5,375 nucleotides of DNA from Hyphomonas sp. (GCA_003486945.1 DNFL01000061.1:1-5375), one strand, 5' to 3'; numbered from the stretch's first letter, positions 1-5,375 are shown. A program made the numbers and translations. Notes: generated by a model not told the origin, from the sequence alone.

Positions 1-1242
1 CAGTTCAATCAAGTCGACCTTGTCAGGCGTGTCCTGGTCGGTGTGATGGAAACGCCCGGCTCCAAATGCGCCGAATGCGGAGGCGTAGCCAGCGGCGAGG
101 ATCTCACGTAGCTCGCCGGCTGCGTCATCTGCCGACATTGCGTAAGCCGCTTCCAGCCCGGGGCGGCCGTTGAAAATCTCGCGCGCGAATGCGTCGAGGC
201 CTTTTGTTGCGCCGAGATAGCGCTGCGGGTCGGGCGAGGGGAGTGGCAGAAGGCTCGGGCCAAGATCATGGAAATCAACGGCCGAGAGGTTCGCGCCAAG
301 ATGCACCCAGAGCGCCGTCTCAGCGGGAGCGGGGGCGGCGCTTTCCAGGAACTTGTGCGCCCCCAAGTTTTCATACTCATGACCCGACGTCGCCACCAAA
401 TGGATGTCTGCATCCGGAAGCGACGAGGCGAGCCTTCGTGCGAGCATCAGAAAGATCGCGATTCCAGGACCCCTTTCGGAGGCGCAGATTCCCCAGCCGG
501 ATTTGGGCGTGCTGACGACGATCCGCGGGCCGGGGCCTTTGCGGCGGGCGATCAAATTGTCGGCCAGCCTATTGGGGCGGGCTGGCGCAATTGAAAGGCG
601 GGCAGTTTGACCTTGCGTAGCTGCCCGAAGGGCTGCCGCATCTGCCGGAGATATCGTCAGCATGGGGACTAGATCGAATTCGAAGGGTGCGTTCAATCGG
701 ATCGCAAGCCGAGAGGGGCCATTGGTGATGGCGACAATGCCCGCCAATTGCGCTTCGCGCGTGGCCTTCAGCACACGCTGCCACTCCGGTGACATCAGGC
801 TGGAATGCCGGCCGAAGCGAGAGTGATAGACTACCAGCTTGCCGCCCAGTTCCGGTGGAGGCAGATCGGCATGCCAGTGGACGAGTTCTGCCTGTGTGTC
901 CGTGGCCAATCCCGGCATCTGGACTGGTCCAGAGAGCGACGTGCCATCAGACAATGTCACAGAGCCGGCTTCGCCGTCACAGGTCGGCACTTCGAAAGTT
1001 TGCCGGCGCGTCTCGTATCCGGCGCCAAGTAGTTCGCGGTCCAACCAATCCGTGGTCGCATGGTCGCCGACGCTACCAGAGAAATGCGCACCAAAGTCCG
1101 CATATGTTGCGATGGCGTGCTCCATGGCGCCATCATTGCTTTCCTCGAATTCCATGGGGCTAGTTTCAGTGACCGGCAAACTTGCGCAGGCGCCTAGCGC
1201 CGCAGCGGCAGGTAACAGCAAGGCGCGTCGTCGACTGATCAA
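1..1242 (-). CDS. M28-peptidase-like lipoprotein, probably metal-site-degenerate (3' end cut by window edge)
   Basis: An uninterrupted frame of 414 codons runs off the left edge. No ATG fits the N-terminus. The TTG at 1242-1240 is chosen because a GGGAGA ribosome site lies 8 nt upstream and because it gives a lipoprotein signal: SRRRALL (residues 3-9, Tat-like), a hydrophobic stretch, then lipobox LGAC with Cys19. A region at about 93-200 resembles a PA-type insert. From about 240 the fold resembles M28 zinc peptidases: VVSTPKSGW (242-250) and ERGPGIAIFLMLAR (256-269) sit where M28 enzymes have the GAHxD ligand motif, SGHEYENLG (286-294) replaces the usual EE-x-GLLGS, VHLGAN (313-318) replaces the Asp-containing strand, and HTDQDTPDKVD (400-410) keeps the C-terminal His motif. 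Thus the first His/Asp ligands and the third ligand look lost, and the general-base Glu is replaced by His288. The family assignment is by motif resemblance; an inactive or altered enzyme is inferred. It is the second gene of a unit with the upstream esterase. Probably only a few tens of residues are missing. Confidence 0.8.
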   Translation of the reverse strand, partial: MISRRRALLLPAAAALGACASLPVTETSPMEFEESNDGAMEHAIATYADFGAHFSGSVGDHATTDWLDRELLGAGYETRRQTFEVPTCDGEAGSVTLSDGTSLSGPVQMPGLATDTQAELVHWHADLPPPELGGKLVVYHSRFGRHSSLMSPEWQRVLKATREAQLAGIVAITNGPSRLAIRLNAPFEFDLVPMLTISPADAAALRAATQGQTARLSIAPARPNRLADNLIARRKGPGPRIVVSTPKSGWGICASERGPGIAIFLMLARRLASSLPDADIHLVATSGHEYENLGAHKFLESAAPAPAETALWVHLGANLSAVDFHDLGPSLLPLPSPDPQRYLGATKGLDAFAREIFNGRPGLEAAYAMSADDAAGELREILAAGYASAFGAFGAGRFHHTDQDTPDKVDLIEL

Positions 1243-1250
1243 GCTGAAGG

Positions 1251-1256
1251 TCTCCC
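1251..1256 (-). promoter_or_regulatory. Ribosome binding site fixing the TTG start of the M28-like gene
   Basis: On the minus strand GGGAGA lies 8 nt before the TTG at 1242-1240. The first in-frame ATG downstream is codon 30, beyond the lipobox cysteine, so starting there would remove the whole signal peptide. The ribosome site and the signal peptide together support TTG initiation. Confidence 0.7.
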
Positions 1257-1284
1257 TATTCAGACCGGCCAAGGACTGGAGGCG

Positions 1285-2826
1285 CTAACGCGACTGGTCG
1301 TTATACCTAGAAAGGATAAGGTCCAGTATCGGTTTCCGGAAACCAGCGACAATTCGCGTTTCAGGTGCAAAAAGCGCGAGCTCATCGCGGTCAGGATCGT
1401 AGCGGCCCCAGCTGGGGGCCAATGCACAATCAGGCCGGCGCGTTTTCGCGAACGATGCCCAGCATGCAGACAAATGATCAGCAAACATCCGATCTGCAGG
1501 TGTGAGTTCACCGACGACGCTCTCGTAATATTCAGTCGTATCGAATACATAAGTGATCTCTGATCCATGTGCCGCGCCAACTGACTTTGCGCGTCGGCGT
1601 TCGGCGACATAGTCGAAGTGATAAAGGAAGCTCGGCGCGCCGTCGCTGGTCTCAGTTGCGAGCCATCGGGCCGGAGCAACAAACCAGATGTCTCCCAACG
1701 CCTGACGCGCAAACCCGGGATCGGTTGCCTGAAGACCGTAAACAGTCTGTGCTTCGGTCAACTGATCACCGAAATACGCGCTCGCAATTTCAGGGCTCAG
1801 GCCCATCGCCAAAAGGACACTTGCTTCATTGCTGTTTGCCCCGATCATCAAAGGCACATCGAGTTCTTCGCCGTCTGCAAAAACCTGAGAAGGGGGAGCG
1901 CGCAAAAGGCGCCCATCGATGAACGGATTGACTGTGCCGCCGCTGCGCGCGCCAGCGACTTTTACCCAGTCATCAGGGCTTATTGCTCGTAAGTCGCGAG
2001 CGGTGGCGTCCGCGTCAAGACCCAGGGCGTTTGCGGCCGCGAGACCAAGCGCTTCCTGTTCTTTGAGGGATCTCGGCGGAAGAAGATTTACGCCGGACTG
2101 GACGATAGCGGCTGAAAACAGCCCCGAAGCTTCAGGCATCGACAATAAGGTCATTGTGCTCACCGCGCCGGCCGACTCTCCGAACAGGGTGACCCGTGCC
2201 GGATCCCCCCCGAAAGAACCGATGTTGGCCTGAACCCAGCGCAAAGCGACCAGTTGGTCCATCAGTCCGAAGTTGCCGAGGGGCGCGTCCGCATCGGCTT
2301 CGGCGGTAAGCGCTGGATGGGCGAAGTATCCTAGCGCGCCAAGACGATAATTGATTGTGACGACAATCACGCCCTGCCTGGCCAATTGTGTTCCGTCAAA
2401 AATCGGAAAAGTGCCGGAACCGATCACATGAGCACCGCCATGGAGCCAAACCATGACCGGCAGATCGGCTGCCCCTTGCGGGCGCCAGATGTTGAGTTGC
2501 AGGCAGTCTTCTGACTGGAAGTCGGCCACCCCGCCGGCCACGACCGCAATCCGGACGGGTTGCGGGCAGGCCGGTCCCGTTCGGGTGCCATCCCTGACAC
2601 CTCTCCAACCGGCGGCATCAGCGGGCGGGCGCCAACGCCGCTCCCCGGTCGGAGCGGCAGCGAAAGGTATGTTGAAATAGGTTTCAACCTCGCCGTCGGT
2701 CCTTCCGGAGATCATGCCTTGGGGAATGTGAACAATAAGACCGTCTGCGGGTCTCTCAGTGATCGAGGCGCACGCTTGCAAGACTGCAAGCAGGGCAATC
2801 TGGACAATCAGCCAACACTTAGTCAT
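1285..2826 (-). CDS. Type-B carboxylesterase lipoprotein
   Basis: A 513-residue protein of the carboxylesterase type-B family (alpha/beta hydrolase), of normal family length. It should hydrolyse carboxylic esters; the substrate cannot be told from sequence. From ATG 2826 it starts with a short hydrophobic signal and lipobox LQAC (Cys19), so an exported, lipid-anchored enzyme is expected; Ala20 gives no inner-membrane retention signal. Family marks in order: EDCLQLN (106-112), in which Cys108 probably pairs with Cys87; oxyanion-hole HGG (129-131); nucleophile elbow GESAG with Ser218, inside the signature GGDPARVTLFGESAGA; acid Glu334 in GANSNEAS; and His420 in AAHGSEITYVF. The triad is complete, so the enzyme should be active. 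An ATG nine codons upstream (2853) also exists, but it has no clear ribosome site and would put charged residues ahead of the signal peptide. The gene is followed after 42 bp by the M28-like gene, consistent with co-transcription. Confidence 0.93.
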   Translation of the reverse strand: MTKCWLIVQIALLAVLQACASITERPADGLIVHIPQGMISGRTDGEVETYFNIPFAAAPTGERRWRPPADAAGWRGVRDGTRTGPACPQPVRIAVVAGGVADFQSEDCLQLNIWRPQGAADLPVMVWLHGGAHVIGSGTFPIFDGTQLARQGVIVVTINYRLGALGYFAHPALTAEADADAPLGNFGLMDQLVALRWVQANIGSFGGDPARVTLFGESAGAVSTMTLLSMPEASGLFSAAIVQSGVNLLPPRSLKEQEALGLAAANALGLDADATARDLRAISPDDWVKVAGARSGGTVNPFIDGRLLRAPPSQVFADGEELDVPLMIGANSNEASVLLAMGLSPEIASAYFGDQLTEAQTVYGLQATDPGFARQALGDIWFVAPARWLATETSDGAPSFLYHFDYVAERRRAKSVGAAHGSEITYVFDTTEYYESVVGELTPADRMFADHLSACWASFAKTRRPDCALAPSWGRYDPDRDELALFAPETRIVAGFRKPILDLILSRYNDQSR

Positions 2827-2831
2827 TCGCA

Positions 2832-2838
2832 CCCCCTC
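2832..2838 (-). promoter_or_regulatory. Ribosome binding site of the esterase gene
   Basis: GAGGGGG on the minus strand lies 5 nt before ATG 2826-2824. It decides between this start and the ATG at 2853, which has only a weak AAG upstream. Confidence 0.65.
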
Positions 2839-2918
2839 AAAGCCAGTCGCCATAACTTGAAGACCTATGTCGCCCTGGTCAGCGGTTTCGTGCTTCCATC
2901 GACAGCGAATGGTGACTG

Positions 2919-2947
2919 AAATTATCGATAATATCCCACAAGGTCAA
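2919..2947 (-). promoter_or_regulatory. Candidate sigma-70-type promoter for the esterase/M28-like unit
   Basis: Reading the minus strand, TTGACC (2947-2942; five of six bases match the -35 consensus) is followed after exactly 17 bp by TAATTT (2924-2919; a weak -10). Transcription would begin near 2912, leaving a leader of about 85 nt before the esterase ATG. The -35 and the spacing are good and the -10 is poor, so this is a candidate only. It lies in the only intergenic space upstream of the esterase, and no other pair I found there is better. Confidence 0.45.
2921..2932. repeat. 12-bp perfect palindrome ATTATCGATAAT, possible operator
   Basis: ATTATCGATAAT equals its own reverse complement. 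It covers part of the -10 hexamer and the adjoining spacer of the candidate esterase promoter, where a dimeric repressor would block RNA polymerase. It is AT-rich in GC-rich surroundings. No regulator gene is in the window, and the regulator family cannot be named. Confidence 0.4.
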
Positions 2948-3050
2948 ATGGAGATCCAGCTGCTGCGAGGGGTTGAGGTCTTGTCATGCTCTCGCGAGCT
3001 GGAATCTAAACGCTTCGCAGGCGTGCCGCCGATATCGGCTGGGCGCCGTT

Positions 3051-3092
3051 GCGAAGAAAAGGCGGTGACCAAAAATGGGCAGCCACCGCCTT
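3051..3092 (-). terminator. Rho-independent terminator of the rhodanese gene
   Basis: On the minus strand a perfect 9-bp stem AAGGCGGTG / CACCGCCTT (arms 3092-3084 and 3067-3059) encloses a 16-nt loop. It is followed by a T-rich tract, TTTTCTTC, that begins within the stem. It lies about 70 bp after the rhodanese stop and points the right way for that gene. It would also keep rhodanese transcription from reading into the esterase unit. On the plus strand the run after the stem is less T-rich and there is no gene to end. Confidence 0.75.
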
Positions 3093-3161
3093 GTCTGAAA
3101 AATCTTCTTTGTACGATGTATTTTTGGGGTCGCTGTCTACCGATTTCAACCGAAGGGCTAC

Positions 3162-3515
3162 TTATGTCCCTGTAAGCGACTTATAGCCCTTAAGCCCGCC
3201 GGCGATGAATTTGGCGTTGACGTATCCCATCTCCCTCAGCGTGTTGGCAGAAAGCGCGCCGCGATTGAAAGCGTTGCAGTAGCACAAGATGACGGCATCA
3301 TGGTCGGGGATGGCGGCTTCGACGTTCATTTCGAGCTTTCCGCGGCTCAGATGCAGCGAGCCGGGAGTGTGGCCGGCATCGTGCTCTTCCTTGTCGCGGA
3401 TATCCAGAACGATCACGCCTTCCTGTTGCAGGCGATCGACGTCGCTTGGCGCGACTTCTTCCACTTTGGCCCGTGCGGCGTCGGCAAAGGCTTGAAACTT
3501 TTCTGAGTAGTTCAT
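3162..3515 (-). CDS. Single-domain rhodanese-like protein
   Basis: A 117-residue cytoplasmic protein made of one rhodanese domain after a short helical N-terminus. Rhodaneses carry sulfur as a persulfide on a loop cysteine and pass it to acceptors such as cyanide or thiols; the physiological partner here is unknown. Visible marks: VLDIR (36-40), the GHTPGSLHLSRG segment (48-59, matching the family's GHIPGA region), the active-site loop CNAFNRG with predicted nucleophile Cys80 and Arg85, and the C-terminal GGLKGYKSL (106-114). The loop departs from the common CxxGxRS: Phe83 stands at the Gly position and Gly86 at the Ser position, and a second Cys78 lies two residues earlier. No signal peptide. 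The ATG at 3515 has AGGA 13 nt upstream, a long spacing; a TTG start 17 codons earlier (3566) would add a proline- and charge-rich tail without a ribosome site, so ATG is preferred. Single-gene unit with its own terminator. Confidence 0.88.
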   Translation of the reverse strand: MNYSEKFQAFADAARAKVEEVAPSDVDRLQQEGVIVLDIRDKEEHDAGHTPGSLHLSRGKLEMNVEAAIPDHDAVILCYCNAFNRGALSANTLREMGYVNAKFIAGGLKGYKSLTGT

Positions 3516-3739
3516 GGATGTCTGACTTTCCTGATTGGGTTTTGGGCGGTGCGGGGCGCGCGGCAAACTTTGATAGCGGGGACTTGGTTTCCTAGAGTGT
3601 TGCTTTCGAACTTATTGGTCAGGGCAATGGTCGAGCCACGTACTGATGCATCTGCTCTCGTTCGGGCGACCGGTGAGATTCTGGTGGAGCTGCGTGACTT
3701 GGTTACTTTTACTGTCGCTCAACTTTTAGTCATGTGAGA
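3516..3739. other. Divergent intergenic region, no convincing gene
   Basis: This part of the 508-bp gap between the divergent rhodanese and Nudix genes is less GC-rich than its surroundings. A plus-strand open frame (3549-3737) exists, but it lacks a ribosome site, has a codon pattern unlike the neighbours and shows no recognisable domain. No tRNA-like cloverleaf was found. A GACTTGGTT 9-mer occurs twice (3581-3589 and 3696-3704), probably by chance. Promoters for the rhodanese gene must lie here, but no strong -35/-10 pair stands out. Confidence 0.5.
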
Positions 3740-3841
3740 ATGGATGTATTGCTTCTTCGACTTGCCTTGTTTTTCTTGGCCCTGATCATGCCCGGCATAA
3801 TCCGACCCGCCAGTGCAGAAACCAGTCGTCTCGCCTAGAAA

Positions 3842-3890
3842 CGCTGGCAGATACCCATTGACATGACCCCTAGCTGGGGGGCACGCCAGC
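3842..3890. repeat. Nested inverted repeats upstream of the Nudix gene
   Basis: An outer pair GCTGGC (3843-3848) / GCCAGC (3885-3890) encloses an inner hairpin CCCC-TAGCT-GGGG (3867-3879). A separate hairpin follows: GCCGAC (3949-3954) / GTCGGC (3965-3970) with a 10-nt loop. No T-tract follows either, so they are not typical terminators. They could structure a Nudix leader RNA or be chance; a perfect TTGACA at 3858-3863 lies inside the first structure but has no matching -10. Confidence 0.3.
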
Positions 3891-4013
3891 CGATCGCGGA
3901 TGAATTTCCCCTTGGCAAATGTTTAGCCCAATCTGAAGAAGCTTCGCCGCCGACTTCTGTGCTTGTCGGCACCTGTACCCCAACATATCGTATGGGTCCG
4001 AACCTAGACTACT

Positions 4014-4017
4014 GGAG
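4014..4017 (+). promoter_or_regulatory. Ribosome binding site of the Nudix gene
   Basis: GGAG lies 6 nt before ATG 4024, the ideal spacing. This favours Met1 over the ATG two codons later at 4030. Confidence 0.7.
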
Positions 4018-4023
4018 AAACTG

Positions 4024-4794
4024 ATGACCATGCCAAAGCCCGTCGATCCGGTCCCCGCGGCAACCATGCTCCTACTTCGCGACGCGCCGGAGTTTCAGGT
4101 CCTGATGGTCAAACGCCATCACCAGATCGATTTTGCCTCCGGCGCGCTGGTATTTCCCGGAGGAAAGCCTTCGGCCGGGGATGAAGCTCTCGAATGGGCT
4201 AATCATTGCAAGGGCTGGAGCACTTTCGACGATACGCAGCGCACTTTGCGGATTGCCGCGATCCGCGAAGCTTACGAGGAAGCCGGCATCCTGCTAGGCG
4301 ATTATCGTGACGGTCGCGCGTTCGAGGATACCTGTGATCTTGAAAGCCGCAAAGCGGTGGAGCGAGGGGAGCGCGAATTTCTTGACGTCGTTCGCGAGGC
4401 CGGTGTGCACCTACGCCTCGATCGGCTAAGCAATTTCGCAAGGTGGATAACGCCCACCTTCATGCACAAGCGCTTCGACACACATTTCTTCGTTGTTCGC
4501 GCGCCCGAACGCCAGATTGCCGCATGCGATGGATACGAAACCGTCGATGCGGAATGGCTTTCGCCGCACAAGGCGTTGGAAATGGAAGCCAGCGGCGAGC
4601 GAACCATTATATTTCCTACGCGCTTGAATCTGCAACTGCTGGCCAAAGCCGCAAGCGCAGCGGATTGCGTGGCGCAGGCTGAAGCCCGCGATATCGTAAC
4701 GGTTCTGCCTGAAATCATTCAGCGAGACGGGAAGAATGTCCTCACTATTCCCGAAGACGCGGGTTACGGCCCCGCCTCCGAAATTGTGGGCTGA
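4024..4794 (+). CDS. Nudix hydrolase, NUDT19-like (possible CoA/acyl-CoA diphosphatase)
   Basis: A 256-residue cytoplasmic protein of the Nudix superfamily, which cleaves nucleoside diphosphates linked to another group using Mg2+ or Mn2+ held by the Nudix box. The box is split: FPGGKPSAGDE (44-54) and then, after about 19 extra residues, REAYEEAG (81-88) with metal-binding Glu82, Glu85 and Glu86. This internal insertion, the sequence FASGALVFPGG (37-47), and WITPTFMHKRFDTHFFV (141-157) match the NUDT19/RP2-type subfamily, whose studied mammalian member hydrolyses CoA and CoA esters. C-terminal marks include FPTRLNL (197-203). All core catalytic residues are present, so activity is expected; CoA specificity is inferred from the subfamily only. 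The start is supported by a well-placed GGAG. Its 5' end overlaps by one base the stop of an upstream open frame. It converges on the acyl-CoA dehydrogenase gene, with 33 bp between stops and no clear terminator. Confidence 0.9.
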   Translation: MTMPKPVDPVPAATMLLLRDAPEFQVLMVKRHHQIDFASGALVFPGGKPSAGDEALEWANHCKGWSTFDDTQRTLRIAAIREAYEEAGILLGDYRDGRAFEDTCDLESRKAVERGEREFLDVVREAGVHLRLDRLSNFARWITPTFMHKRFDTHFFVVRAPERQIAACDGYETVDAEWLSPHKALEMEASGERTIIFPTRLNLQLLAKAASAADCVAQAEARDIVTVLPEIIQRDGKNVLTIPEDAGYGPASEIVG

Positions 4795-4827
4795 CGGCAA
4801 GCTGCGAGCGGCGAGAAACCTTCGTCG

Positions 4828-5375
4828 TCAGTAACCGGACAATCGCGCAAAACGGTCCTTGAGGTAGCTTGACGACCCCCAACTCGCCTCGAGCACGCGA
4901 GCACGCTTGAGGTAGAAGCCGACATTGAATTCGTCGGTCATCCCGATGCCGCCATGCAGCTGGATACCCTGGTTGCTGATAGCGTGCAGCACGCGATTTG
5001 CCTCGGCCTTGGCGATGGTCGCTGCACGCGCGACTCCAAAACCGCTGTCGACTGCCTGTAAACCCGCCTCGACCGCGGAGCGCATCTGCGTGAGGTCGGC
5101 GAACAGATCCGCCATGCGATGTTGCAGCGCCTGGAAAGTGGCGAGCACCTGATTGAACTGCACACGCTGCTTCAGATAGTCGAGGGTCGTGTCGAACACA
5201 GCTTGCGCCATGCCGAGCATTTCGGCAGCGGAAAGCACGCGCGCCCGGTCGAGCACGTCGCCAAGCAGACTGTCGCCTCCGCCCTCGAGCTTCTCGGCGG
5301 AAGCGCCAGCGAATTGGATATCGGCGTGGCTGCGCTGATCGGTGAGCTTGCGCGTGGTCAGTGAAACGCCATCGC
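4828..5375 (-). CDS. Acyl-CoA dehydrogenase family protein, C-terminal part (5' end cut by window edge)
   Basis: An open frame of 181 residues enters from the right edge with no start in view; a GTG at 5256 is internal. Sequence: a beta-domain end (SLTTRKLTDQRSHADIQF), then the C-terminal helical domain. Family marks are RVQFNQVLATFQALQHRMADL, which matches the RxQFG..I..FQ..qh..AdL segment contacting FAD, and QLHGGIGMTDEFNVGFYLKRA, matching the Q.hGG.G.t.e....lyRdar segment. The family oxidises acyl-CoA thioesters to the 2-enoyl form with FAD. At the end, where many members have the catalytic Glu in YEGT, this protein reads SWGSS, with Trp at the Glu position. Members such as isovaleryl-CoA dehydrogenase carry the base elsewhere, and heteromeric sterol-type enzymes have one subunit without it, so activity cannot be judged from this fragment. 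It converges on the Nudix gene. Confidence 0.88.
   Translation of the reverse strand, partial: DGVSLTTRKLTDQRSHADIQFAGASAEKLEGGGDSLLGDVLDRARVLSAAEMLGMAQAVFDTTLDYLKQRVQFNQVLATFQALQHRMADLFADLTQMRSAVEAGLQAVDSGFGVARAATIAKAEANRVLHAISNQGIQLHGGIGMTDEFNVGFYLKRARVLEASWGSSSYLKDRFARLSGY

Larger units (their letters stand above)
3740..4024 (+). pseudogene. Possible small secreted-protein gene interrupted by an in-frame TAG
   Basis: ATG 3740 opens 32 codons encoding a very good Sec signal peptide: a basic N-end (MDVLLLR), a hydrophobic core (LALFFLALI) and a typical signal peptidase I site, PASA before ET. TAG follows at 3836-3838. The same frame then stays open for 61 codons (two cysteines in GKC and GTC contexts, C-terminal LDYWRN) and ends with TGA at 4022-4024, overlapping the Nudix ATG as TGATG. 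Read through, it would be a secreted protein of about 94 residues. Against it: no usable ribosome site (GAGA directly abuts the ATG), third codon positions only moderately GC-rich, and rare codons such as AGA and CTA. I do not recognise the protein. It may be a decayed gene, a leader peptide (ORF ending at 3838) or a chance frame. Confidence 0.3.

Noticed and set aside
9..413. Minus-strand 134-codon frame inside the M28-like gene
   Set aside because: It overlaps the M28-like frame in another register; its product is rich in Arg, Ser and Thr with no domain, as expected of a shadow frame.
1260..1712. Minus-strand 150-codon frame overlapping the esterase 3' end
   Set aside because: It runs in another register of the esterase, which has a full catalytic triad; low-complexity, basic product.
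2867..3175. Plus-strand 102-codon frame across the esterase-rhodanese gap
   Set aside because: No ribosome site or domain; it covers the esterase promoter candidate and the rhodanese terminator and runs into the rhodanese 3' end.
3549..3737. Plus-strand 62-codon frame in the divergent region
   Set aside because: It begins within the presumed rhodanese promoter region, has no ribosome site and no recognisable domain; its inner ATG at 3627 has AGGG too close to act.
3858..3863. Perfect TTGACA as a -35 for the Nudix gene
   Set aside because: Nothing like a -10 follows at 16-18 bp, where the sequence is GC-rich (GCACGC).
4302..4800. Minus-strand frames opposite the Nudix gene (138 and 124 codons)
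   Set aside because: They are antisense to a gene with an intact Nudix box and good ribosome site; no domain is recognisable.
4791..4831. CTGACG/CGTCAG inverted repeat spanning both convergent stop codons, as a bidirectional terminator
   Set aside because: Only 6 bp with a 29-nt loop and no T-tract on either strand; it arises because both genes end in C-TGA-CG.

Overview
The window is GC-rich chromosomal DNA from what looks like an alphaproteobacterium, probably a sphingomonad (Sphingomonadales, e.g. the Erythrobacteraceae or Sphingomonadaceae). That placement is inferred from codon use, the style of the proteins and the gene mix; no rRNA or marker gene confirms it. No tRNA, rRNA, CRISPR array, insertion sequence or phage gene is visible.

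Layout. (1) Positions 1-2826, minus strand: a two-gene unit read right to left. First comes a type-B carboxylesterase lipoprotein (2826-1285). After a 42-bp gap comes an M28-peptidase-like lipoprotein (1242 to beyond position 1). The second gene starts with TTG and is cut by the left edge shortly before its expected end. Both proteins carry a lipobox cysteine at residue 19 within the same ACAS tetrapeptide, so both should be membrane-anchored on the outside of the inner membrane. The M28-like protein seems to have lost most of its zinc ligands. (2) 2827-3161: an intergenic stretch with the esterase promoter, which has a 12-bp palindrome over its -10 side, and a rho-independent terminator for the next gene. 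(3) 3515-3162, minus strand: a small single-domain rhodanese with an atypical active-site loop. (4) 3516-4023: a 508-bp divergent region without a confident gene. It holds a short reading frame with a convincing Sec signal peptide, stopped by TAG after 32 codons. The same frame then stays open for 61 more codons and ends in a TGATG overlap with the next gene. (5) 4024-4794, plus strand: a NUDT19-like Nudix hydrolase. (6) 5375-4828, minus strand: the C-terminal third or so of an acyl-CoA dehydrogenase, convergent with the Nudix gene.

How they fit together. The esterase and M28-like lipoproteins probably act together at the cell envelope on an unknown ester or peptide substrate. The Nudix protein, whose relatives hydrolyse CoA or acyl-CoA, lies beside an acyl-CoA dehydrogenase, which suggests acyl-CoA metabolism, but the two are convergent and not co-transcribed. 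The rhodanese is an independent single-gene unit. I see no clearly new multi-gene system. The points most worth a second look are the degenerate M28-like partner of the esterase and the interrupted signal-peptide frame ahead of the Nudix gene.
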